From: Trichosporon coremiiforme
Taxonomy: Eukaryota > Basidiomycota > Tremellomycetes > Trichosporonales > Trichosporonaceae
NCBI GenBank assembly: GCA_039545355.1
Contig: BCJJ01000004.1
Span: forward strand, 1,816,801 to 1,880,800
DNA: 64,000 nt
Direction of reading: 5' to 3'
The notes below the pieces were generated by a model. The model made no database searches. It was not told the origin of the DNA and was given only the letters and a program-made list of their open reading frames with translations. Below, one piece after another: positions 48,666-59,640 of this stretch (its first letter is position 1; every line of letters begins with the position of its first letter). Both the position numbers and the translations under genes were made by a program.

Positions 48666-50316
48666 TTACAGGGCAAAGTTGGATTCGTAGCTGTAGCCGA
48701 CGACCGCGGTGGGGACGTGGTACTCGCGCTCCGCGTAGCGGGTCTTGAACTTCTTGGGGGGCTGCGACAGCTTGATCGGCTTGGCGTTCGCGGTGCGGAA
48801 CGCGATCTGGGGCACGATCTGCGGACCGAACTGGGCGTCCAGCGGCGGTGTCGGCGGCAGCGAGCCCGAAGACGTCGAACAGCTGCGGCCGATCCCCGAT
48901 GGGATGAGGCCGGGAGTGCCGACCGACTGGGGCGAGTTCGGAGTGGTGGGCGTGACGGGCATCGAGTCGGAGCCGTAGGGGCACTGGACGTATGACCACG
49001 ATTGGAACTTGGCGCTGCCAGCAGCAGCCGCCTCCTCGGGGTAGGGCTGAGGCGATGACACGGGCGAGGGCAGAGGCGAGTGGCTCGGGGAAGAGTACGT
49101 TGATGGAGCGAACGAGGGCGCCGGGGAAGGGTAAGGTGAGACGAGCGCCATCGAGCGTGCCGGGCGGAGTGTGGTGTAGGTGCGGGTCCTGATGACCATG
49201 GCACGAAGCTCCTCCAGTGTGAGGCGTGTGGTCGGGTCCTGAGCGAAGAGCAGGGCGAGGATCGAGCTAGCCGACGAAGACAGAGGAAGGATGGCCTCGA
49301 GGATTGACGGGTCTTCGAGATAAGCGCGGAATGTGTCGTCCTCGGCACAGGCCTGACGCCATGGGTTTCGACCGCATGCGAGGTTGACGAGCACGACGCC
49401 GAGCGACCAGAGATCCGCCTGGATAGTCGAGTACGACTCGACGGGCTTGAAGAGGCCGCCCTGGCATTCGGGGGAAATGTAGAAGGTGGATCCACTGTGA
49501 GAAGAGTCAGCGTCTAATTGCTTGCGAAATGGCGTGCTGTGGAAAGGTGGTTTGCTCGGAACATGTCTTTGGTTCTTGGTCTCTGGGTCTCTGGGTTGGG
49601 AACCGGAGATTACCCAGAGACGAACCATCGGGGGTGCGAGTCCAAGGGATAGCCCGAAGGCACCCTCCCCGGACTGACCACGGTTACGGCAGATGCCGAT
49701 GGAGGGGACGATTAGGGTTCAATGAAGTCACCCAAAGTTAAGTCACTCACCATCCGTAATCACGCGACTGCTTCTCAGTCGTGGCGAGACCAAAGTCGGC
49801 GATCCAGACCTGCGTGCCATCGGCAGAGCAGAGGATGTTCTCGGGCTTGAGATCCCGGTGGTAGATCCCGAGACTGTGACAGTATGCGACGGCGTCGATG
49901 ATCTGGAGGAAGACCGACTGCACGAGCTTGTTGTCACCGACGTAGCGCTGCTTGTCCGTGATCATCGAAAACAGGTCGCCGCCGGGACAATAGTCCATGA
50001 TGACAAACGTGTACCTATCATTCTCAATGACCTTGTGCACGGACGCAACATTCGGGTGGGGGGAAGCAAGCTGGTGGAGGGCGACTTCCCGACGCTGGAA
50101 ATGCCGTTGTCGGTCGTCGAGTCCTCTTCGGCCGAGAACCTTGACGGCGACGTAGGGGGCGGTGTTGCAGGGCGAGGGTGTGGTGGACGACTTCGAGCAG
50201 TGGTCAATGGCAAGGTAGACGACGCCGTAGCCGCCGACGCCAAGGATCGAGACGAGCTCGTACCTTCCATTGTCCACGGACTGGCCGGCAAGGTGGCGAC
50301 ATGTCTCGTCAATCAT
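48666..50316 (-). CDS. Ser/Thr protein kinase, Ran1/Sks1/Vhs1-like
   Basis: Two exons (49751-50316, 48666-49494), intron 256 bp; 464 residues. All kinase landmarks are present: glycine loop GVGGYG at 26-31, VAVK with Lys about 59, HRDLKPEN at 153-160, DFG at 174-176, and the activation segment ending CGSTFYISPE. The overall style (GVYLAIDH-type lobe, CPGGDLFSMI, LGIYHRDLKPENI) matches fungal Ran1/Pat1, Sks1 and Vhs1 kinases, which link nutrient state to growth and meiosis. The C-terminal 170 residues are a Pro/Ser tail rich in SP and TP sites and end in a basic-aromatic stretch. The TG/T codon across the intron gives the Cys expected before GS. Confidence 0.92.
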
Positions 50317-53300
50317 TGTTGTTACTGTTACTGTGTCGGCTCGGAAGTCGGTATCAAGGGAGTGTCAGATGTCGGGGAATTAATCGTTCGTCCAGTTTCA
50401 GGTGAAGCTGGTTGACAATGGAAGTGAGAGTAGGGAGCTGGAACGGGAGAGGGGTAGGCAGCAAGCGGGTGTGAGCTGGGTAGGAAAGCTGCGGGCTGCA
50501 GGTGTGTGCAGGCAGATGAGAGATAGGGAGGGATGGGGAAGAAGGCGGGGGAAGTAGTGGGGTTTTGAACCAGTTCGTAACCCGGGTCGGTGCGGTCAGG
50601 TGCGGGTGTGCAAGTGCAGGTCGTCAAGTGCGCGGAGGTTGTCGCCGGTGTGTTTGTTCGCGCTCGAGCCGCTGTGGTCGACGAATCGAACGAATGGAGA
50701 ACAAGTCGGTGGGGACAGCCGTGAGGAACGGAGGACGAAGCGCTGGGCTGGTGTATTGTCCGGTGACGCGCGAGTACTCGTGCACCGGCGGGCGGTGTGC
50801 AGTGTGCGCGCGGTGTGAGGTGCGTGCACTGTTGTGCACTGTTGCCTTGCGTGTGTTCGTCGTTTTGCGGCTTGATCACGGGCCGCTGGGTGAGTGGTTG
50901 GGAGTGGTCTGTGTGTCTGGTTGGGGAGAAGGGAGGCCGGAGGTAAAGCAGGCGTCGTAGTCGTGTACAAGCGTCGTCACAGAGGAATGGGGGGGAGGCT
51001 GTGTATGGGTTGATTCGTAGCAGATGGTAGCGATACGGAGAGGAGAGTGGTGGTGGTTGTGGTGGTATCTAGCTCTGTTTGAGTGAGTGGGGAGCAAGGA
51101 GGTTCGGAGGTGGTGGTGTTATAAGTCTAAGTAATGTGGGAGGGATGGAATGGGGGTTATCAGGGCGGCGGGTGGGAGGGATGCAGCAGTGATCGTAGGT
51201 GATGAGCGGCTCAGGTGTCCATCTCGGGGTACGGGGGGGTGCTGCCGGTGCTGTCGCCAGGTGGCCAGGTGCTCAGATGTTCAGGACATCAGGAGATCGC
51301 GAAGGTCCCAAGGCCCAAGGGCCTACGGCCACGGCGGCCACGGATGGAGCAGGTGAATCAAAGTAACGCCGACAGGGGCAACCACGATCCTGTCGATTCC
51401 CTGGCAGCGTGTCGTGTCTGGAGCCCGATCCGCACGCAGCACGATGCGGATCGAGAATCGAGGCTGCTGTGTGGGTGCAAGTGTGAATGATGCGCCTTGC
51501 CCTGGTCGCCTGGGTGGCCCGCCGCCTGCAGGCTGATACCTGATCCGTGACTCCTGAGTCGCTTCAGTCGGCTTGGACATCGGTTCCTCGATCGGGGCAA
51601 GGAAGACTCCAAGTCTCCAGACGTGCGGCGTGCCGCGTGCGGCGTGCGGCTTGCGGCGTGTTGGGGCAGAGAGGCCCCAGTCGTCGGGGGCGCGTGTCTG
51701 TCGGCTCCATCTGATCCAGTGCAAGCTGCATGCGCACAGTGGCCAAGGCGCGCGCCACCCAACCACGCCCTGAAGCACTGCAGCACCAGTCCCAGACGTG
51801 CGGTGGGCCACGGGTGCCAGACGTGCGCCCTCGACGTCGCCTCTTCTTTCGCCCCCCCACTCTAGCTCTGCGGCCTGCGGCCTCCAGCTTCCTGGTGCAG
51901 GCCCTTCAGGTTCGAGCACGCCAGTGCTGAGCGGTGCCCAGCATGCCCAGCCTACTCAGCACGTCGGCACGTTCAGCGGCGCAGTCCTGGAGGCTTCGCG
52001 GCCTTCCTAGCCTTCCTTTACCTTCCTTTCGGGCCCTGGACCTGCATCCAGCCGGCCCTGAGGCTCCCTGAGGAGTCAATCATCGATCCTGCTCCAGCAC
52101 GCCCAGCGTCGGTCTGTGCTGCGGCTGCGGCTGCGCCAGCGCCCAGCCTTACGTTTAGGCTGGCTAGGCTGGACGGCGTGTGCATAAGCAACCTACCTCC
52201 TTTCATTCAGCCGAGTTCGTGTCGCCTTCTGCCTTGACCACCGGTGGCAAGGTGGCTTACACACCAGCTTGACCCAGCTTGTCCTGGCGCGCTGGTTTAA
52301 TTCTGGTAACCAGGGTTGAGGGCCGCCCTGCATTCCCTGTCCCAGAACCAAGCATTGAAATGCATTCGCTCTCCTTCCGTGCATGCTTGGCCCGCGGCAC
52401 ACCATAAGAGCACAACAGCACCATTCCCTTCTTGCCCTTCATGCCCTTCAAGCTCGCTATTGGGGCTCAATTATGTCTGTATGGCCCTGACCAGGCCTGA
52501 ACAGGAACTCATGGAACTCAACGGCCGGACCCTGTTAGACCCTGTGCAGATCTGAGACATTATTCATCATTCCCAATTTGACTTTTATCACTCGCGCGGC
52601 CGAGCTCTTGCAACAAACGACACTAAACAACGCCGTTGTCCCACTGATTCCTGTGTGGCCAGGTCTTTCAGGTCTTCCTACTGGCCACCGCCAGTCATTT
52701 GAAGGAACACGCAGGAATCCCACAAACGGTCAGAATGGGACAGAATGGGAAAAGGAAAGCGCTTCCGACGTTCCGGACCCGGGACCACACGCTGTTCCCT
52801 GGAACACTCGATTCAGAAGGCTGAGGCGCATGTGACCTTTGTGTGCCATCGTGAAATGAGCGAAAATGAGCGCAAGTACGTAGCCCCGCGTGCCCTTTCA
52901 ACCGCGTCTTGGCAGCGCGTCTCTGCGTCCACGGGCCAGCGGCAGCGAATCTGAGCACGCCGCCGCGAGAAATGCCGCATGGCGCAAGATGACAGAGGAC
53001 CGTGGGAGCCAAGAGGACATGAGGATCGAGGAACCAGGAGATCACGAAGGCCCGAATGCGCACCTGCAGGGCGCACGGCGAGCCGGAATCTTCCACCAAT
53101 GTACTAGCGCTGATCGGATGATCTCTCATCGAGTAGTGCGTCGTAAGTGCGCGTAGTGCGTACAAGTGCGTACAAGCGCGGGACTAGCGTCCCAATCATC
53201 GAGTGATTAGTGGACGCCAGCGTCCTCGTCCGTCGTGTCGCTTGGTCTTGTGTATTCACCGAACCATGTGTACGAGCTCTTGCTAGATTAGATCTCCTCG

Positions 53301-54370
53301 CTTGAGCGCATATCTGCACCCCCGCATGACCTTCGATCGTCAGGTATGCTCAGGTCAGAACGTTCCAGTACTCCTGTGCACTCCCGTATTCCGGTAGCTG
53401 CATTCGTGCCCAAGTGACATCCCCCTCATTCTATCGTTTACAGGAATTACAGGAATAGGAACGCAGGCAAAGTAGGAACGCAATGAACGTAGAGTGGGCA
53501 AGGGACAAAAGCGGCTGTCTACGCAGCGCCGCGGCGGGTGGCAAGGTACATCGCAAGGGCCAGGGGCCGCCGGTGATCGGCCTTTTCCTCTGCAGGCTGC
53601 AGGCTGCGGCTTGCTCGGGGACACTCGCGCTCGGACCACCCCGCCGAGCACGCCCAGCACGCCCAACACGCCCATGACGTCCAGCGAAGGTTAGAGTTTC
53701 GTCCTTGATCTGCATCCTCACGCGTGCTCTGCGATCAGCGATCCGTGCTGAACTGTCACCGCTGGGCCGCTGACGTGTGGGCGTAACGCCAGTACGCCAT
53801 GCAGGCTCGTGCGACCAAGAGTGCTGACGTGAGAGTTTGTCTGGTTCAGCCGTCCACACAGCCCGGCCCACACACGGTGAACGCCGAGGATCGGGAACGG
53901 CAGAACGTCAGCTACGCAAGCAGGAAGCTGAAGCCTTTCCCACTCCACCGCCCAGTGCACAGTGCACAGTGCGTGTGCCGGCGTCCGGCGTTCGGCGTTG
54001 TACGTTGTACGTTCTGTGTCAGCACGAAACAGGTCAGAAGCTCGCGCGAGCTCGCGTTACCCCACCTGCCCAACTTCGTATCCGGATCACTCTCAAGGCT
54101 GATACCTGGGCTTTTTGGCTGAGGAATGCAACCTGGACCAGAACTCGGGATCGAGCCCCATTGTATTGCAGGCAAACGTAGTCTCACAACTCAACAAGGT
54201 CTCGGATCATTGCCCATCTGACCATCTGACCGTCTGGGCTCCCATGGTTGGATCTGGCGAATCTGGGGGAGGATCTGGGGCCACAGCCTTGCGTGTCCTT
54301 CGTGTCCTTAGTCACCTTCGCTTGTGGCACCTACAGTGGGGGGAAAGACTGCGGGAGGCGCGTTTCAGCT

Positions 54371-54466
54371 CAGCTCCAAATGCTCCAATGCTCCATAGCT
54401 CCAGTGCTCCAGTACTCGGATGCAGCTCCAATGCACAGCTGCTACGCTCGGCTCCAATGCACAGTT
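54371..54466 (+). repeat. Imperfect GCTCCAATGC-type repeats
   Basis: Six or more copies of GCTCCA with variable ATG/GTG/GCA tails in less than 100 bp. Confidence 0.7.
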
Positions 54467-56727
54467 TCGTGGCTCTTGCCACGGAACAGCGATCGCTGCG
54501 TTTGAGCCATGGCTTGATCTGTGGGAAGTGTGGCTGCGACGATGTCGTTATCGGAACGTCAGAAGCGTCAACGAAGCGCTCAGAAGGGCTCAGAAGCTTG
54601 CTAGACGGGTCTCGGATCGGTGTTAGCTTGTGCGCTTGCTCGCTTGCGGGCTTGCGCGCCTGAGCGACTGCGGCCCATGTACCCATCACTTGCATCACTT
54701 GCTTCACGAAACCCATCACGAGACCCAGACCATGCCGCAGCAGAAGGTATGTCACATCAACTGGTGACTGCCCACTCGCAGGCCCGACGTGACGCGCAGT
54801 AGTGATGCGGGCATTTGTGTCGCCACACGAGCCACGCTCCAATCTGCGTGCTCGTCACACAGGACTCCGTCACTACAAACTTCATGCGGCTCAAACATGG
54901 CTGCATCTTGTTGCTCTTAGACATGGGCGATGCAACGGTGGAGCAGATGTAAAGGAGAGTACGCACTAACCCCCGTTCCTAATCCAAGGTTTGCCAGGCA
55001 GGCACACTCCGCTGGAATCCTTGAATCCGGGTGCCTCTGTTACTCGGCCAAGTGCGCGTTCCAGTAAATCCTGTCCTCCCTGCCCGCACACCGTAGCTGC
55101 CCGCAGAGCCATACATCACGATCACAAGACGCTTTTCCAACGGACCGCAATCGCACAGAAAGGTGGAACAATAACAACGACACTTCAGGTTGCATATCTT
55201 GCCCCACTCTTGCTCATGGATCTGCTGCGGGGAAGCACGAGCTGGAAAGGTGTGAGGTATAGAGGTGACATGCGAAGAGAAAGTATGCATGCCTTGAGCC
55301 ACTTGCGGACCCCCGACCCACGATAGCAGGTGGATAGGTCAGGTGAGTGGCTGCGCATAACGGAGTGGACCGGGGCGACTGGTGCAGGAGCATGCTGGGT
55401 GGGTTTGCGACTGTGCCTCGTTTCCGAGTGTGCGTGCAGCGCGTGCAGTTGGCGTATCTGTCGCCACCGACCCAGCTCCCTATCAGTCTATTCCGGGTCC
55501 CCCGCAGGGTCACAGATTGCAGATTGCAGATGGCACTGTGATAGCAAGCGCACAGTAGGCTGAAAGAGACCCATAGTAGGTCCGCGGGTGCGGGCTTCGC
55601 AGCGGATCAAGCGCATACTTTGCCCAGTGCCTCATGCCTCTGTCCATGTCTCACAGGCCAATTAGCACCCTCACGCCATAAGTACTCGTGTCTCAACGGC
55701 TATACTGGGCAGAGCGTGCGTAATGGAATCTGGCCATTATGGGCAAGTTGGGCAGCCTCAGGCAGGCGAGCAATCTTACCGGTGTGTGGAGGGAATCTAG
55801 ATGAAATCTGGAATCTGGGCCCAAAGAGTGCATTGAATTGCATGGCGTTGGCGGCGCTCTGGCTGGCTGTCCTGGCACTTGATATGTCGGACATTTTGCT
55901 GGCGGGTGCAGTTGCTGGCACTGCTGCGCTGTGCATGATGTGCTCTGCGCTGCTGTGCCGTGCTGTGCGTGTTGTGCGGTGGTATGATAGCGGTCGCAAT
56001 CAAAGTTGTGGGCGGCAATTGACTGGCGCTCGCCTGGCGCTTGCCTGGCGCTCTGCCACCTGCCCTCACGAGGGCATGCAATTGAAGCACTGGCACGCGG
56101 TGCCTTCACGCGGTGTCTCTGGCAGCCTGGACCGATGCGACGAAGCAGCCTTGGCAGCTTCACAGCTTCCTCCTGCCCGCCGTTGATGTCAGAGGGGTCG
56201 CCACTGCAGGCAAAGGCGTCTCGTGGTACCCTCGGGTCAAGTGATCATACCTTTGCCAGCCCAGGACAAGCCCTGCATAAGCCCTTGACGCCGGGATACC
56301 AGACTTCTGGGCGAGGGCCTGGTTGGCCACTGGTAGCCTGTCGGATGGGCTCGATGATCCCCCCTTAATGGGACCCTGACGCGCTCGGGTTGTTTGGCTC
56401 CAAGAGCTGAGAGGCGGTTGGCTGACGAGCATCGCATCAGCTTCATCTGGCTTGCCTGGCTGGTTTGGCTGACCTGAGCGCCAGCGCCAGCCTCACAGCA
56501 GTCGAGGCGCCACGCCGCCACAACCCTGGCATTGCTCCTTCGCCTCCGTCCTTCCTCCCTCGCGTCCCCCAACCCCTCCCCACCAGCCCACCGTCCTCCG
56601 TGTTTGCATGCTCCGAATGCGGGCCAGTCGGAGCTCGGGCGCTCGGACCGTGGGGTTGTCGCCCGCTTTCGTCATCCCCTTCGCCACCCTCTTGCCTCCC
56701 AGCGCCAGCAGGCGCCATGATGAGCAG

Positions 56728-56820
56728 CGGCGTCGCCGCCAGCCAGCCAAAGAAGCCAAACGCAGCCAAACTAGACGCCGCAAAGCCAAACGCAAAGCCA
56801 AAACGCAGCCAAAGCGCCGG
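56728..56820 (+). repeat. Imperfect GCCAAA-type repeats
   Basis: About nine copies of (A)GCCAAA with CGC or GAA spacers over 93 bp. Confidence 0.75.
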
Positions 56821-58373
56821 CATTCAGCACGAGCATCCGCATTCAGCACGAGTTACATGGTTCCTTCGCCACTGACAATCCCGTGTGGCTCGTCAGGCCA
56901 GTCAAGCCTATCGGGCGGCAAAAACATTCAGCACAAGCATCATCACGCCAGCACCGGTAGCGGCAGCCACAGCACAGACCGGCAATCAGCAAGGTCTCCG
57001 CGGCCACCAGAGCCAGCTCAGCACGCTCGTCACACCCCCATTCAGCAGAGGCATGATCGAGTTCACCGGCGGTAGACACAGAACTGTCTCGCATCCAGCA
57101 CGAGCTCCCGCCAACCCCCAACCCCGTGCTCAGCCGTGTCCAGCCGCCATCTTGCTCCAGGATACTTCCATGCGAGCCGTGCTAGCCGCCACTGCCATCA
57201 ACGTCAGCGGCGACGAAGGGTCCGACATGAAGCCTCGACATGAGCCTCGGTGCGCCGCATTCCCCCCGCCGCCCGCCGCGGACTCGGTTCATGGTGACCG
57301 CGTGGCGGCGCAAGCGGCTCGGCTGGAGGCTTAGTCGACGGCGTTCGTGGTCTTCACAGTGTCCACGGTGTTCACAAGCGGCTAGCTAGTGGTTTCACAC
57401 GAGTCTCACAAGTGCAGCGGGTGATCAAGCCGTGGCAGAAAGTGGCAGACAGCGACGGATTGTGAGAGATTGTGGGCACCAAGTCCAGGCTCGTCTGATT
57501 CCGGAATACCGGATCCACTTCGTGCTTGTCCGTGGCGTAAACTGACATTAAGAGCTGACGTCGACGGCTGACGAAACAGGTTTGACGGGGGACGCTGACC
57601 AACGTCCACCATCAAGTAAGCCACGCAGGATACGGACAAGGAAGGTTTGCGACATTTTGTTTATTTGCCTGGATGCACGGTCCCAACACCCCTAACACCC
57701 CCGATATGCCCAACATGAGCCAGTACCCCCGTAACCTTGTCCCATTTCATCCCTCAAGCCAACGGTTTCGCTTGCCCATCTGTTATTTCAGCCCGACGGA
57801 GCTTAGTAATGAGTGTCCCAACTGATGAGTTGGAGGGTTGGAGGGTTGGCTGTGAAACGTGGGAATTTGCTGGCGTGTCTGGCGGTTCTGGCTGTACTGT
57901 ACTCATGGGATGGATGGGCGTCAACGAGGTCCAGACATGGCCAGAAAGGCTGCTGAGGCTGCTATGGCTGCTGGGGCTGATGGCTGGGCTAGCGAATGCC
58001 TGACCATGCTGACCGACCACGCTGACCATACTGAGCAGTCTGGGGGATGAGGAATGCTGTGAGAGAAACCGAAGGCTGGACAAAAATACCCAAGTCCGCA
58101 ATGATAGAATACCCATGTCTCAAAAGCAAAATACACAATGGGCGGAATAGAAACAGACACATAGAATGGGCACAAAATGCTCAGAATGCCTCTTTCAATA
58201 AGACTGTGATTGAAATGAATGCAGACACTTGCCGCAACTTGCCGCAGCTGTGATCCTCCCCCGCTTGCTGCACGCTGTTAATCTCCGATATCGGTGAATG
58301 TGTCTTGGCATCTGGATATTCATCGGCTCTCGCCTTTCATGTCATGAAAACTCATCAAAAAAGTTGGGACGTC

Positions 58374-58437
58374 GTGGAGCAGTGAAGAAGTGAAGGAGTG
58401 AAGGAGCGAAAATGTGAATGAGTGAATGAGTGAACTG
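58374..58437 (+). repeat. Imperfect GTGAA-type repeats
   Basis: Seven copies of GTGAA separated by GA, GG or TGA spacers in 64 bp. Confidence 0.75.
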
Positions 58438-59640
58438 TCTTGATGAAGGGGGCCGTGCAAATCTTCATACCGTTTGGCATGTCACCATGCGGTCGCTGCA
58501 CGCGCTGCACGGCTCGAGCAGGGGACGGCGCACTCGCTAATGAAGCATACGCCGTACGCCGTTATTACGGGGCGCTGCCAAACGGTGCGTTGGCGTCCGG
58601 GAACGACGGTAGCATTCCTCCATGCCCTCAGTGGCACTCGTGAAGGCCGGTACCCTCTCCATACCCGAGTACGTTGTCGGGGCGTCTCTTGTGATCTCTC
58701 TCGAGACCTGAGTTTGCTCTCGGGGTGTTCTGCCAAAACTTCAGGCAAGCTCTTGACGGCGGTATCGCGCCGGCGGCACTACTGTACAGTACACTCCTCA
58801 TCATCCCTCAGGCAGCAGGCTTCTCGAGGGAAGGAGCGAAAAGGGATTGGGAGACGGGGACATCCGTTCGCACCTTTCCGCGGAGCGACCGGGGATCCCT
58901 GTTCATGAGCGCTCTTGATGGCCCCGGCTTTCATGGTGCTCACCGGCACTCACTCCTACCGCTCTCTGATCTCTAGGATGCCATTCCTCCGATACAGGCT
59001 ACAGGTGCGAAAGGGAGCACTGATCAAGGACTGGTGTTCGAGCACGCTGCATTTCAGCCGTCGTTGCAGAGTAATTGCGAGCTTCAGATGGAGAGCTTCA
59101 GATGCCCTTCAAATGGGCTTCAAAATGAGCTTCACATGGCAAAATTCCTTCCTCCGCTGCAACGCTTCAACGTCCAGGTCTTCCCTTTGCTGAGCTTTGT
59201 CGTTCATCTGAACCGTTGTGGCGAGCAACAACAAGCTATGCCCAGAGGCAATGTAGCTGCGCAGACCAGTCTTCGTCGGGTGTCATCTCTCAGTACGCGT
59301 ACCAGCGTAGGAAATGAGGAAGCTAGTCTCTTCCTCCTTCCCAATCAACCCGAGAGTTCGGGCGACATTGATCTCGTTTCAACTCGATGCCTGCAGTGAG
59401 GTTGGGTGGTTGTCCTGCCGTAAGTTTGTACTGCACCCGTCGCCCGATCCCTGGGCCCGTATCATTATCCATGCATTATGTCCCGTCGCTCTACAGTGTC
59501 GACACTGTCAGTGTATCTGGTGCGTCCGTGGCGCTGTCCTCCTCTCTCACTCCTCCTCTGCCCTCTCCACGCTCTACTCGGTGCTCGCTGCTCGCTACTC
59601 ACAGCTCGCCGCTATCGCGGCTCACCGCTCGCTCGCTCAG

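Larger units (their letters stand above)
50317..59640. other. Gene-poor stretch with many short imperfect repeats
   Basis: 9.3 kb without a supported gene. The first 700-800 bp are the likely 5' UTR and promoter of the kinase. Beyond 51.2 kb the sequence is full of locally repeated 5-9 bp words in changing combinations: GCGTGCGGC (51621-51660), CCCAGC/GCACGCC (51930, 52100, 53640), GCTCCAATGC (54371-54466), AAGCCAAACGCA (56728-56820), AGTGAATG/GTGAAGGA (58374-58437). Open frames (for example 55620-56186) follow this repetition and do not look like proteins. No transposon or RNA gene was recognised. Confidence 0.55.

Noticed and set aside
49560..49700. Possible tRNA from GGTGCGAGTCC near 49634
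   Set aside because: The B-box resemblance is partial, the T stem does not pair and no acceptor stem forms. The segment lies inside the kinase intron.
55620..56186. 188-codon ORF in the second gene-poor region
   Set aside because: Its residues follow short DNA repeats (GTGCTG, TGGCGC), and the minus strand is equally open.
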